From NCBI GenBank assembly GCA_026419775.2, contig JAOPGA020000797.1:124001-188000 (forward strand): a DNA stretch of 64,000 nucleotides. Reading direction: 5' to 3'. Below, piece by piece: positions 33,101-43,150 of this stretch (position 1 is the first letter of the stretch; every line of letters begins with the position of its first letter). The stretch is from Acrasis kona (taxonomy: Eukaryota; Heterolobosea; Eutetramitea; Acrasida; Acrasidae). Position numbers and translations under genes: made by a program. The notes under the pieces are model-generated. The model worked only from the letters and a program-made list of their open reading frames with translations, did not search any database and was not told the DNA's origin.

Positions 33101-33553
33101 TTGCATAAGCTTTTCCCTTTCTTTGTTTCCAAAGTACGGTTCCGCTATACTTGCTACTATAGCTTCAACTACTTTTGGGTACTCTTTTTGGTCAGTTCCC
33201 CTGTATTCTAATAAATCCATTATTGAGCTGGTTTTTATCACATCGTTTGTGGACGGTTCCTGATTATTTTGAGATATATCCAATGCGTAGCTTTTAGTAT
33301 CTGGTGTATCAATAACTGTGCTATTAATTGAAATTGGTGTACGAGGACTTTGTGGAGCGCGAGGAGATTGCGATTGAGAAAAAGATGACGGTATAATACG
33401 AGGTGTGCGAGGTGTTCTATTTCTTGTGATTGGAGATTGCTGTTCTGTATTTTTACGTGAGGACGAGTTCTGGGCAGTAACGTCTCTTGAAGCAGGTGAA
33501 GCGGGTGTGGAGCGACTGACATCTCTCGGTGCTACTCCATCATCACCGTTCAT
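30176..33553 (-). CDS. Large coiled-coil protein of unknown function with Trp-spaced 11/15-residue repeats
   Basis: A single exon of 1,125 aa from the first ATG (MNGDDGVAPRDVS). The frame is open a further 22 codons upstream without ATG, so an upstream exon is possible. Residues 1-110 are Ser/Pro/Arg-rich and disordered, with repeated SPRAP/SPRTP motifs. A globular region at about 115-340 contains EIGYCFLCPEQMP. About 390-950 is almost continuous coiled coil rich in Gln, Asn and Leu. A Trp-marked stretch (LDSRWGQEL, LNVDWEQRL, LNDKWSHSM, LDSQWSQKL) has Trp spaced 11, 15 and 11 residues apart. The tail is disordered with S/T-P sites. I do not recognise it; structural scaffold or cytoskeletal roles are guesses. 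Confidence 0.75.
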   Translation of the reverse strand: MNGDDGVAPRDVSRSTPASPASRDVTAQNSSSRKNTEQQSPITRNRTPRTPRIIPSSFSQSQSPRAPQSPRTPISINSTVIDTPDTKSYALDISQNNQEPSTNDVIKTSSIMDLLEYRGTDQKEYPKVVEAIVASIAEPYFGNKEREKLMQVICCEIGYCFLCPEQMPILSEDVIKELVALSKQILEGGVHDRSIHTIIQKSDRFNSKLEVAAVENLNFYGQLSSVDVLKKLLTRLGFYEEENKPICVILGTPLRTNIDEGTDLYKTTVNQDEYFAVYHDLVKDLFVLFSVSPVPGLNTLRARISHFFDMNSLLENLNDRISEKATRGIMPCISVRLKRIEQPPPPINVTVIQNTPVQVDYTKILEEVVKPIVKQTEDDVNSSISEQKIEIDTAVKEIQSKVFEKSLPGIQDSIHSLKLASSTISKSQAQIEDTIQEQDAKTKAELKAVNNALIERLGEQQQHFDSILTAQQQHIDQQNTNFIHLADTLTKEQTKLEQFENDLKQNVERLFSEMETKNYNLQSDISSQIEKTIRQTALAIDDLRNETITEKERTKQLMQDNDIAIKELNSKLEECNKNNIDLINKNISDHADNNQSILQLQNQLVNKCESIQNQVDMINNQYVPSNESRYIQIAGQLDNLIYDTVPSLQQSIHNHSKSLDSKLHDHSLQVNDKLLNQQVHFSTSLNQNEQRLNEESKQLKNQLLQQSISTLDLINQSENKLQLYAREILFKEREQVDKHIDALDQKINSLHSNFETLKSQFQQLDSRWGQELQQLNVDWEQRLLQSNQELNDKWSHSMQQLDSQWSQKLQSHQSQFQNDLSQLNESIKQESSQNQLRTNQQIQQVTINNDIYSKREEQLIERMNKVLSSISQQFDSEFDKFKSHFEQKKMVYDDKFLDLMVQQRYHDIKQENTNDRRDHLLKYTNKYSVEKLLETPSSLPTTIANTPVRRADRSDREQNQVQLDSMLSPLSINSPVEYDRRVVDMSDQLDTFQNSFLLSSPHKPGRDIVPKQQYAFVGSDTFKNSRFNVSSNKDAVRVDDYKPGDPEYRVPSVPPSPLRVHANQYYSKLYGDSYTHKSSYWPFDSATSSPVTPRSPIVESPLRKKLENKPRAEYQDTHLTPRRLF

Positions 33554-33652
33554 ATTGATTGCACTGTATTGTAAATTTTGTAAGCCACACCGTACATTGA
33601 ATACATCCGTGCCAACCACAAGAGAAATACAATTTGAATTGATAGAAAAAGA

Positions 33653-36091
33653 TCATCTTTTATTTTTTTGCTTCTCCTTCTCCTTCTCATTTCTTATTTT
33701 CTCTTTCATAACCACCCAATCTACACTAAGAGACTCATATTGCAGAAACACTGGATCATTCTCTTGTCTGTTGATTCCCTCCAAATACTTTCTTCTATAC
33801 CAAACCACAGTATCGATATGAGAGTACGTACTGTTTTTGTTCTTAACAGCAAGTTCCAAGGCTCTTGTCCAGTTATACAATTTTATATGCATTTTGATCG
33901 CTCTATACATGAGTCCTGCTTGTAGTAGAATGCTCTCTGCCTCATCGATGTTCCTCATGTACAATGCCATAGCTGCATTTCTGCCTTCGACGGAGGGTAT
34001 GCTTTTGACCTTCAACATATACTGAACCTTATCGACTTCCTCCAAAGCTGCCAGCGCAGTCTCCGCTGTCTCAATTTCTTTATTTTTGATAGCCATTCCA
34101 ACCAAGCAAGACCACATGGATCTATCCTTAACGAATCTGCATAATCTCAAGCATGCCTCCCAATTCTTTTTGTCGACAAGTTCATATAAAATTAATGGAT
34201 GTGGGCTCACGGACATTGTCACTACGCTTCCATCCCATCTCCTAACGTTGCATCTTGTTCCGAAGAAATCTATAATCTGAGATCTCTTTCCTACCTCGCT
34301 CTCATCATGAGTAGTCCTTGTGTAAGGTAACAAATCTCTGTCAACGTAGACTATTCCTGGATAGTACCAGGCAGTAAAATGACCGTCACAAACAGCGACC
34401 AACATATCTGTGTGGTCGTTCCATTTTGCCGAATCAACCATAGTAGCTAATTTGAACGTATCAGGTCTTTTTGAACCTGTGCCAACTCTACAAATGTACA
34501 TGTCCCTATTTCTGTCGATAAAAGCTAATTTTCTTTCCGATAGTGGTCCGAATTGAGAAAGAGCAACTTCCATAATGTCCATGTTATGCACAATGACCTC
34601 AGCACTTTCTTTGGATGAGGTTAAATTGAATAATCGAACTGCTTTGCCCTCTGCCTCTCCCTTGTCAATGATACAAATCATATCATTGCTAACACTCACA
34701 GAGTTACTGTTCAAGAACTCTGTGCGCAGACCGGGGAACTTTGGGTTGGATAATAATTTACCGTCATAATTATAAACTTGTATGCCACTGGAATTGTCCA
34801 TCATCAAGAAGATTTTCTTGCTGAGTAGTATCAAACTGACATTGTCCTTGACGTCAAACTGATGTGGAGAGTTCCAACTCTGAACATCATATATCCAACA
34901 TTGACTAGCGGTAGCTACTACTAAATGACCGAACCCTAATTTCCATTTTATAATCTTGTCTCTAAATTCAATTTCTTCGGAGGTGTCGCCAAGAATATCG
35001 TGCACTTTCATCTTGAGGTTTTCGTTAATTGATACAACCAAGTTCCTCCACTCTAGTTGTCTCTCTACTAGCTGTGCGAAACAAACTTCTCCGTTACCAC
35101 CTGCAGCTGCTAGCTGTGTGCCATCTGATGTCCAGGATATGTTAAGAATAGACCCTGTATTTGTGGATTTTCTTGTGTACGCCCACTTATAATTAATTAA
35201 TTTTTAAGTCGTTTACTTACGCCAGTCTTATCGCATATCTTCAAGGTGTTGAAGCTTCCGACTGCGAACGTTTCACCGTCAGGACTCCATGATACAGATG
35301 TGATGCTGTAGTCGAATGGAGCGCTAGAGTATAAATTTCTACCATGACTGTCCCATACTTTGTATTTTCCATCCTCTCCACAACTCACAATGAACTTGGA
35401 TAAAATGTTCCAGTCAACTTTCAAGACGATACCATCGTGAGCTTTCCATTGCATCTGCTTGGCTGAGCTTGTTGCATGTAGGGGCTTTATGATTAAATCT
35501 TTTCCTGAAGTGAACAGAATGTTTTGTTCTATTACAGTTGGAGGGCCCCAAGTAGCAGAATATATGCACTTTCCAGTTGTGGCCAAAGTAGAGCGCAACT
35601 GTCCGTTTCTCGACCATATCTTTAACACGCCATCTTCTCCTCCCGTCACAAGTGCCGTACCCTCATGATTCCATCTTACGCAAACTACTGCACCCAAGTG
35701 GGCATCTTTTACGATTTTGTCAATGCGACCGGACTTTGAAATCAATGAAAAAGACCCTAAAGATTAAAAACAACTAATAAGAAGCACTTACCATCAGCCC
35801 CACCAAGGACAAATACGTCATTCTGAGTGTTTGCCGCCTTTTTAGTTGGCACCGGTAACCAGTGAATGTCTGTTATGAAAGAGTCGGAATCGCAAACTTT
35901 CGCTAACGGCTCTCCATTCAAATTCCACCTCCAAACAGTCTTGTCGTCTCCACAAGAATAAAGTTCGTTGTTGCTCGACCATCCAACAGCAGTGCAAACA
36001 TCCTTATCTATTCCATTGGTTTAATCAAAAGAAACAACAGTAACATACGCTTTAGATCGTTGGACTGCTGTTCAGTGATTTTGAGCCTCAT
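33653..36091 (-). CDS. IFT80: Intraflagellar transport protein IFT80
   Basis: Four exons, 36091-36049, 36007-35792, 35756-35221 and 35185-33653, give 775 aa, matching the usual length of about 777. It starts MRLKITEQQ. Two WD40 propellers show [54 protein letters not shown] and [14 protein letters not shown]. The C-terminal helical part contains [32 protein letters not shown] and [20 protein letters not shown], all IFT80 hallmarks. IFT80 is a peripheral IFT-B subunit that dimerises the anterograde trains in cilia. Its presence implies that the organism builds, or recently built, flagella. Confidence 0.97.
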
Positions 36092-36161
36092 TCTTATATA
36101 AAAATTGTAACATAAAATAGGTTGACAATAAGAAGCGCAAATTTCAAAAAAAACAAAAAAT

Positions 36162-37198
36162 TTAATTGTTGTTACAGTCATTTTCATCATCGTCTTCATC
36201 TTCATCTTCTTCGTCTTCATCATCACTTACATCACTTTCATACATTTCGTCATCACCTTCCATATCACTGTCGTCATCCGTCACGTTATCCATGCACTGT
36301 GTTGAGTACTGCTTTAACACGTCCCGCACGTCTACCTGTTTGTTCCATTTCAACATCTTGATGTACTTCCCGTGCAATCGGATCAAGTAGTCTTGTAATG
36401 ACAAGAGTTCCTCGTCCATGTACACGTTGCTTTGGGAGTTCACAAAATCGTCGATTTGGCAACGAAACGGTGTTATTGGGATAATGTTGCTGCTGTCCTC
36501 TTCGCACCATACTTCTGGCTTATCATCTACTATCAGAGACATTGATCTTTTACATAACATTTTATGAAGCTGCTTCTTGGCCGTCGTCCTTCCTCTCACC
36601 GCTTTAGTAAAAATGGCTTGAATGTTGCAGGAGGGGTTCAAGGCTTGAAGATGTTGATAAATTGTTTTGGCGTATCGATCGGTCCCATTCGTGTAAATAT
36701 AAATCTCATATAATTTACCAACATTCTGAAGGAAATCAAACAGGTGCGGCCTCAAAAATACTGTAAAAGCAGATGATTGGGAGGTGCAAAATGAAAACCG
36801 GTTATGACCATTGGGTGGTATTATGTTTTGGCCGTTTAATGGAGTCTTGATGCTGTGAAGCATCGTTTCGTCCATGTCCAGTACTAAACGTAGCTTCCCA
36901 CTTCGGCGCATGGCTTTATAGTCTTGTTTGAATATCTCCAACATGATGTCGCGGTTATTTGCTTGGAGTCCACATACCCCTGGTGCAATCCAGTCGAGAC
37001 TTATGCCCAACTGCTCAGTCGATGCACTTTCATACTTTGATGGTGCCCGCTTGCAGATATCAGCAATGTCTTGGCCACATGAGGTACATAGACCGCGATA
37101 TGTTAGGTCGTGAGCTGTTAATTGTTAGTATCAATTGTCAAATAGTTGCGCTCGCTGCACTCACCACAATAATTTGGGGTTAGATGCGATAGAACCAT
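36162..37198 (-). CDS. FCP1-type CTD phosphatase (HAD family), short form
   Basis: Two exons, 37198-37165 and 37114-36162, give 328 aa. The N-terminal CAHDLTYRGLCTSCGQDI is an FCP1-like zinc-type segment, completed across the intron. The catalytic motif is LVLDMDETMLHS (DxDxT). FLRPHLFDFLQNVGKLYEIYIYTNG and LIVDDKPEVW are the other HAD/FCP motifs. The protein ends in a long Asp/Glu tail. By family it removes phosphate from RNA polymerase II CTD serines in the nucleus. No BRCT domain follows, so it is a minimal FCP1/SCP-like enzyme, possibly truncated relative to animal FCP1. The gene lies 70 bp upstream of IFT80. Confidence 0.92.
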
Positions 37199-38101
37199 GT
37201 TTGAGTTATGACGATAGATAATGAGAGATTGTTGTGATGACGTTTTTTGAAGAAATGAAGGGTTCAATTTCCACTTGCTTTTATACTGTTGTTATTCCGA
37301 TATATAAAAATAGTATCCAATAAAAATAATTCCTTGTCAATCAAAAATGAAGACGGTTGGCCACGTGGCTCCTCTAATTTGACTCTTCTACACAGTGATG
37401 CGTCTAACACAAGCCAGTACTGATGTGTTTTAATTGAACGATACAATTACGTGGATAAGAACACAATACATTGCTTTCAGAACACCTAATAAGAATATTT
37501 TTCACAATTGAGCATTTTTTACATCAGCCAATGTTTAAGCACAGATGCACTATAACTTATTAAACAATATATTTTGCCATTAACTACGTATGTTTTCGAC
37601 TTCATCATTTTTCAACTAATTCGATAGCTTACATTTTATTATCAGGCTTATTGTGAGCAATCCTTGTTCTGCAAGCTAACACCAATGAACTAGCTATTGT
37701 GTGACTTCACTGAGTTTCATAAACATTAGAGTGGACAGCATTGGTTAAGATGATTTAAAGTGGCCACATCACAAAGGACAAATTGATAATGGAATATAAA
37801 GAAAATCACGATGAAACATCAAGTTAAAAGCAAAATGAATAAATGACAAGTTTTATTATTAACAACAGTTTCTTCGGATACCTAAAGGTCCTGACTCCGA
37901 TGAATCTAATAATCATTCAGTCGATTGACATTAAAATGTGCTTATGGCAGATATCAGCTAGAAGACGTTGACATAACGTTACCTAACTATTTATAGTCAT
38001 TCAGATTGTAATCATCATAAATTAACACAAACAAACAAAAAGACAAAGTAATTAATTGTTTAGCATTTTTACATTTTTATTGTATGAATGACTAATTATT
38101 G
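37199..38101 (+). other. 900-bp intergenic stretch without recognisable gene
   Basis: A/T-rich sequence between two leftward genes. I found no ORF with protein-like content, no tRNA-like cloverleaf and no inverted repeat. It probably contains the promoter of the FCP1-like gene and the 3' end of the next gene. A small non-coding RNA cannot be excluded by eye. Confidence 0.5.
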
Positions 38102-38767
38102 TTACATTATTAAAAGTTCGCATGACCCAAGCAAAAAGAAAAAGCTTCCAACTGCCCATAAAATAGATCCAACTTCGTCTTTATGAAACAGGAAGCAGAA
38201 ACCTCCAGCAAAGAATTCCAGTCCTCCTAGAGCGAAAAGTATATGGAAAATTGCAACCATGACGACAGATTTTGTTGATTTGTAAGGAGGGATGAGGCAC
38301 CGAATTAAAGCATAAATGTTGCTCAGTGAGGTAAGAGTAGAACCTACTCTGTAGAGCCAATTACCAACAATCCCTTGATTAATTGTGGGCCAATACATAA
38401 CAGAGCCCACCAGGAAAAATAGATTAATCAAAACACTGAGCGTGCCTCTTGTTAAAAAGACATTTAAAACATACTTCATAAAGTTATTTCTTTGTGGTTC
38501 ATCCGGATTTCGTAAAAGTTCTTCCTTCTCTTCGCTTGGTTGTGTTTTATCATTGGACGTGATTTGCGCCTTTAAGTTGCTACACCACTCGTAGATGGAA
38601 GCAATAAGGAAGAATGCAGAACCAGTAATGAACATTGAGACACCTGCTTCGTAGCAGTTAGGTCTAGAAACAAGTTTTGGGTGGAACAATGTGGCGCCTG
38701 AGATAAACGTAGCACTACCTATAATATACATTCCTGTAAGTATATAAGCATCCCATGCTTTGACCAT
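38102..38767 (-). CDS. Small multi-pass membrane protein, YrhK-domain-like
   Basis: A single exon of 221 aa with about six hydrophobic helices in two groups around a charged loop (residues 66-95, rich in Lys and Glu). Repeated patterns such as GSATFISGATLF, ITGSAFFLIASIYEW, LVGSVMYW and AVGSFFFLLGSCELL (a small residue, Gly-Ser, then aromatics) resemble the YrhK domain family. Function in that family is unknown. It diverges from the glycosyltransferase gene at 39364. Confidence 0.7.
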   Translation of the reverse strand: MVKAWDAYILTGMYIIGSATFISGATLFHPKLVSRPNCYEAGVSMFITGSAFFLIASIYEWCSNLKAQITSNDKTQPSEEKEELLRNPDEPQRNNFMKYVLNVFLTRGTLSVLINLFFLVGSVMYWPTINQGIVGNWLYRVGSTLTSLSNIYALIRCLIPPYKSTKSVVMVAIFHILFALGGLEFFAGGFCFLFHKDEVGSILWAVGSFFFLLGSCELLIM

Positions 38768-39363
38768 TTTGTTGAAACAATTTCTTCGATATGTGAAAAG
38801 TTATGGACTTCTATACAATCACTTCGGCGAATACACAGCCGACCAAGTCATTTTGTTTATCAATTCCGTAACTCCGGTTGACAACACCGGCTGTCCTGAC
38901 TTCAAGCTCTTTGAGATATCTTCAAATTCGAATACGCTCATGAGTAAATAAGCTACCCTTGGATTGGATCACCGTGTGATATAGAATTTCTAAATGTCAT
39001 CCGCAACATCATTGTACAGGAATGTTGTTTTAAACGGAGGATCAAGGATGCAAGCTATAAAGTACGTGTCGTTTCCATTCGCCATTGTATAAATACACGA
39101 AAGTGCTGATTTTCAACAATGTCAAATGCTTGGTTTGTACAAATGATGAACTTTAGAAACGCGTCCTTCTCTATAGCACCTTGTTTTTCAACTTGAAGAT
39201 CGTTCCCTTCCAAAATTAATCAATCTTTCAACATAAAGTAATGATGCCATCTGATGAATAATCTCTGGCAATCTTGGCGAATCTAAAGTTAATTTGTAAC
39301 GCTTATATTTATTAATATAAACCCGCTTTATTTTTAGGATTGATTTTATACCGAAAATACCAG
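38768..39363 (+). other. Divergent intergenic region
   Basis: About 600 bp between the YrhK-like gene and the glycosyltransferase gene, expected to hold both promoters. A 63-codon frame at 38760-38951 overlaps the start of the YrhK-like gene and has no protein character. Nothing else is recognisable. Confidence 0.5.
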
Positions 39364-40923
39364 ATGAAGATCAACATAGCAACATATTATAGCTTCCTTT
39401 CACTCTGTGCTATTCTATCTTTGTTCAGCTTAATTTCACATACAAGAAAATTACTGCCAATTAGCGCAGGGAGAGATAACAAATACATAGAACATGTAGA
39501 ATACAAGATTGGTGTTAATCAAAACCAAGTTTATATTGCTGTTGCATCAGGTGCGAACATGTTGGAATCAAAAGCAAAGGTTGCCCATGATGAATGGCTT
39601 AATCGTTTCAAACCAGAAAACAATTACATTATAACAACGAAATTGAACAGCACCATATTTAGCAAAGCTAATAAATGGTTTCCCAATGCGCATGTAATTC
39701 AAGTGCCAAATAGTGAAGACAATTATTGGTCTGCACAGTACCGCTTCTTTTATGCCATGCAATATATGTACCGTGCATCCGTCGAGCGTAATGATAACAA
39801 GGTTCGATGGTTTTATGTCGCGGATGATGACACTTTTGTTATTCCTTACCAATTTTATAAATTAATGGCCCGCCTTCATTCTGAAAACATTCATTTGAGA
39901 CCTGCAATTGTTGGTAGGTGCGAATATCCCACTTCCGAGAGGTTTTATGGAGGTTCAGGGGTACTCATCAATACTCTGGCCATGAAGTTATTGATGGAGA
40001 ATTTGAATTTATGCTCTGTGGCTCTTGATTCTAGTATGCCTAGAGTTGGCCATTATTATGATATTGATGTCCCAAAGTGCTTTATTGAAATTGCTGATAA
40101 ATTAAAAATATCTGTCCAAGGGTGTATTCCTGCACCAGAGATGAGTGATAGAATGTTTAAAGATAAATGTACCAAAAAATACTTTCCTTCGATTCAAGAA
40201 CAACCAAAAGGACTGTCACACCACCTACGGAATTTTGCAACTTTTCATAGGTATTACAAAAAGACAGACATTGATCAACTCAAGTCAGTTTATGGTCCAG
40301 AGCACTTTGATGTCGGGGACACTCTTTATTTCGAAAGAACAGCGCCATTAGTGTTTTCTAAAGACATTACGCATTTGTCAAACAAGCAGATGAATCGCAC
40401 TATTATTAGGGTCCCTGATAACCCATGTGATACTGACATTGCAAATTCTATTAGTGACATTGTTGATATGAATACAGATTGGTATGTTATCGTTCCGAGC
40501 TCCGCTTGTATAACGAATTCTAATTTTGATGAGAGCTTCGTTCCTACAGTACCGATCGTCATTGCGGGGAGTTCTTCACGGGTTTGGAAGCCTAATCACA
40601 AAATACCTTTTGGTTCGGGATTAATTATATCAAATTCGTGGGTCAAGAAGATGAACTTGCAAAACAGTGATAAATCTTCACGAATCAAGTTTGTTTTCGA
40701 CAACATTAGTGGCGAACAGATTAAAATTAGAGATGGAATTATTTTACAGCACCATCCACTACAACTTTGTGAAAACCCAAACAACTTCTACATTGATGGA
40801 CTGTATGCTGTTCATCCAGACCGGATTATTGTACACGGATCAATCAATAATAGTTGTACAAACAACTATTATGAGGAAGGATCACAGCATCACGAGATGT
40901 GGGCGAAGAAAAATACACATTAA
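39364..40923 (+). CDS. Golgi type II glycosyltransferase, GT31/Fringe-like, with degenerate second domain
   Basis: 519 aa from the ATG at 39364 (the frame is open slightly further up but without ATG). A short cytosolic start and one hydrophobic segment (ATYYSFLSLCAILSLFSLIS) form a signal anchor. The catalytic domain contains VRWFYVADDDTFVIPYQFYK with the metal-binding DDD, then YGGSGVLINTLAMKL, as in Fringe/C1GALT-type GT31 enzymes that transfer a sugar from a UDP-sugar. From about residue 320 a second region repeats the layout: DWYVIVPSSACI at the DDD position and FGSGLIISNSWVKK at the GGxG position. It has lost the acidic metal site. The acceptor is unknown. Confidence 0.85.
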   Translation: MKINIATYYSFLSLCAILSLFSLISHTRKLLPISAGRDNKYIEHVEYKIGVNQNQVYIAVASGANMLESKAKVAHDEWLNRFKPENNYIITTKLNSTIFSKANKWFPNAHVIQVPNSEDNYWSAQYRFFYAMQYMYRASVERNDNKVRWFYVADDDTFVIPYQFYKLMARLHSENIHLRPAIVGRCEYPTSERFYGGSGVLINTLAMKLLMENLNLCSVALDSSMPRVGHYYDIDVPKCFIEIADKLKISVQGCIPAPEMSDRMFKDKCTKKYFPSIQEQPKGLSHHLRNFATFHRYYKKTDIDQLKSVYGPEHFDVGDTLYFERTAPLVFSKDITHLSNKQMNRTIIRVPDNPCDTDIANSISDIVDMNTDWYVIVPSSACITNSNFDESFVPTVPIVIAGSSSRVWKPNHKIPFGSGLIISNSWVKKMNLQNSDKSSRIKFVFDNISGEQIKIRDGIILQHHPLQLCENPNNFYIDGLYAVHPDRIIVHGSINNSCTNNYYEEGSQHHEMWAKKNTH

Positions 40924-41452
40924 AATTTTGATTTTTGATTTTATTTTTTGCTTGTTAATACCTTTATGAATAACTCTTATTACATCTGATGTGCAATGGA
41001 GACAATCTAGCATCAATATGCTGTTTTTTTATAATTGTCAATAAGCTCCTTGTCTTGATTAGGGTAATCTTTGGACGACGATGCCTTTTTGATTAGTATA
41101 TTTGCTTGTATACTTCACTGACAGCAGGGCCTTAGAAGACCTGAAAAAAGCGTGTTCTTGATCTGCGTGAAAAGATGAACATATTTATGAAACAACACTT
41201 AAAAGTTATTGGTGGACGACTTATCAAAAATTTATAAAGGTCCATTCAGTAGCTATTAACATTTTAAAGTCTCAAGCCGGTCGCCAAAATTTCTAAGATA
41301 TTAAAACTTCCATAATGACTGATGTGACGAAAACGTGCCTAGCCAAAAGTGGTGATGTAAATATCAATTTCAATCCAATCAATTAAGATAGTTCCATACA
41401 TTATTTCGACACTAATATCTCTTCAACTAGTTCTAGCCCTCTTACGTTGACA
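40924..41452 (+). other. Intergenic region without recognisable gene
   Basis: About 530 bp between two rightward genes: A/T-rich sequence expected to hold a 3' UTR and the promoter of the 7TM-RGS gene. I see no coding, tRNA or repeat signal. Confidence 0.5.
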
Positions 41453-42970
41453 ATGTTGAATGCGACGCTTGTGTTGTATAACGCCACTAATGTAACAACA
41501 GTTGTCCTGCCTATGAACAAGTACTGGGTTGGACCGACCACTTGGAGTATAATGGCGACAGTTGTATCCGCTCTAATGCTGGCGGCAGTGTTTTTATTTA
41601 TTAGGAGGAACAAGCAGCCGATAGTTGCGTTTGAGCCGACCCTCACATTATGGATGCTCACTTTTGAAATCATAATCGCAGTCACACTCATGACACGGAT
41701 AGCAATTGATAGGTACACGTTCCCGTGCTTTTTTTATGTATTTATAATACTGGTGATAATGCCTCAACCATATTGGTGTAGGGTTGTGAGATGTATTAGA
41801 CTGATATTGCTGTTCCACCTGAGTAGCCACATGGTATCCAACTCAAAAGACACAAATGAACTCAGTCGAAAAGTTTTTTTGAGGACAACAAAAATTTTGA
41901 AAATCTTTTCAAACAAATTCACAAACATCATCATGCTGTTAGCAGCTCTTATATTTCATATATTATTATGGTTGCTTCTTACTGGTACATACTCCCTTAT
42001 ACATAAGAACTATTTTATAACAGCAGGATGTGAATTTGATACATTTGTATTTGTAATTGTATGTGTATATCTCATCACTATTCAATTGATACAGTTTGCG
42101 CTAACTCTATATATATTATTTAGAGTCGATGATACTTGGGGTTTGGCAAAAGAGTCTGTCGTTGTTTTCTTAGTACATGTGTCTAGTTTAATTGCATTTT
42201 CAATCTGTAATATTATCCCCGAATATGTTGCTGTTATCAACTATATGGTTCCATCTATTTGGTTCATAGCGTACCCGCCCCTGTACGACTCACTCGTTGC
42301 ATTTATTATTTGCTTTGTAAGCTTCAGGAGTTCACTCAACTATAACAGTCGAAGAAGGAACCTAAGACAACAGTCTAACCCCACCACCAGAAGATCCGTA
42401 ATCAATGGTAGAAGAAAAACAAACGTGGACATAATTCTTGAGGACATTTTTGCTAAAAAAGAGTTCCTTACTTTCGCTGAGAAGAGTTTTTGTCCCGAGA
42501 CCATTCTTGCATATAATGACATTCAGGAATACAAATCCTTAGATACAGATGAAAAGAGAAAGGCGAAAGCAGCATTTATTTATGAGCAATATTTGAATCA
42601 AAAATCGGCACCACTCCTGCTCAACTTGCCAAATTATAAAGATTTCAATGCTGCCATAGAGAAAGCTATTTCTTTTGAGCTGCACAATAAAATCTCTCCC
42701 GACACCCCCACCTCACCCATCAGTCCCGTTTCAAGTACACCCATCGTGCTAGACAAAAATGCTGATTGCATCTTGAGCCCAGAAGATAACGTCATTTGTA
42801 AAAGTTTGTTTGATAAATTAGAAAGACAAGTTAAAATAGAGATGCTGGATACCTATGTGAGGTTCAAGAGGACGTTGCAATACAAGAAAATAACAGAGAC
42901 TATACCAGAGCTATTAGAAGAAGACTTGATAGAATCGTCGATAGACCCTGTTAGTGTAAACATTGAGTGA
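41453..42970 (+). CDS. Seven-transmembrane protein fused to a C-terminal RGS domain
   Basis: A single exon of 505 aa. A short N-terminus with NxT/S sequons (NATL, NATN) is followed by seven hydrophobic helices between about 25 and 300. Examples are WSIMATVVSALMLAAVFLFI, FEIIIAVTLMTRIAI and MVPSIWFIAYPPLYDSLVAF. After an Arg-rich loop comes an RGS domain at about 325-455 (DIILEDIFAKKEFLTFAEKS, AKAAFIYEQYLNQKSAPLLL, ICKSLFDKLERQVKIEML, YVRFKRTLQY). RGS domains speed GTP hydrolysis by G-alpha. The arrangement is like plant AtRGS1 and the GPCR-RGS proteins of amoebae. It would restrain, and perhaps sense a ligand for, a G-alpha such as the one at 18690. The ATG at 41453 follows a non-ATG open stretch. 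Confidence 0.9.
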   Translation: MLNATLVLYNATNVTTVVLPMNKYWVGPTTWSIMATVVSALMLAAVFLFIRRNKQPIVAFEPTLTLWMLTFEIIIAVTLMTRIAIDRYTFPCFFYVFIILVIMPQPYWCRVVRCIRLILLFHLSSHMVSNSKDTNELSRKVFLRTTKILKIFSNKFTNIIMLLAALIFHILLWLLLTGTYSLIHKNYFITAGCEFDTFVFVIVCVYLITIQLIQFALTLYILFRVDDTWGLAKESVVVFLVHVSSLIAFSICNIIPEYVAVINYMVPSIWFIAYPPLYDSLVAFIICFVSFRSSLNYNSRRRNLRQQSNPTTRRSVINGRRKTNVDIILEDIFAKKEFLTFAEKSFCPETILAYNDIQEYKSLDTDEKRKAKAAFIYEQYLNQKSAPLLLNLPNYKDFNAAIEKAISFELHNKISPDTPTSPISPVSSTPIVLDKNADCILSPEDNVICKSLFDKLERQVKIEMLDTYVRFKRTLQYKKITETIPELLEEDLIESSIDPVSVNIE

Positions 42971-43150
42971 ATAAATGTATAATACTTTTTGACTTCAAGT
43001 TTTTTGTGTGATTGATGACTTTAAAACACAATTGTACTGTTTGTGGATTGGTAGTTCGGTAATAAGTAGATTCAAGTTATGTCCATTTAGTTTGTCTGCT
43101 CAAGTCTTGTTGTCAACAAAACGACCAACCATGAAGATAAAAATAAAACA

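Noticed and set aside
37264-37446. 60-codon minus ORF in the 900-bp gap
   Set aside because: No homology that I recognise, random composition, no splice partners.
38760-38951. 63-codon plus ORF
   Set aside because: Overlaps the 5' end of the YrhK-like gene on the other strand and has no protein-like composition.
39340-39363. Earlier start for the glycosyltransferase
   Set aside because: The frame is open but the codon is TTG; ATG at 39364 gives a good signal anchor.
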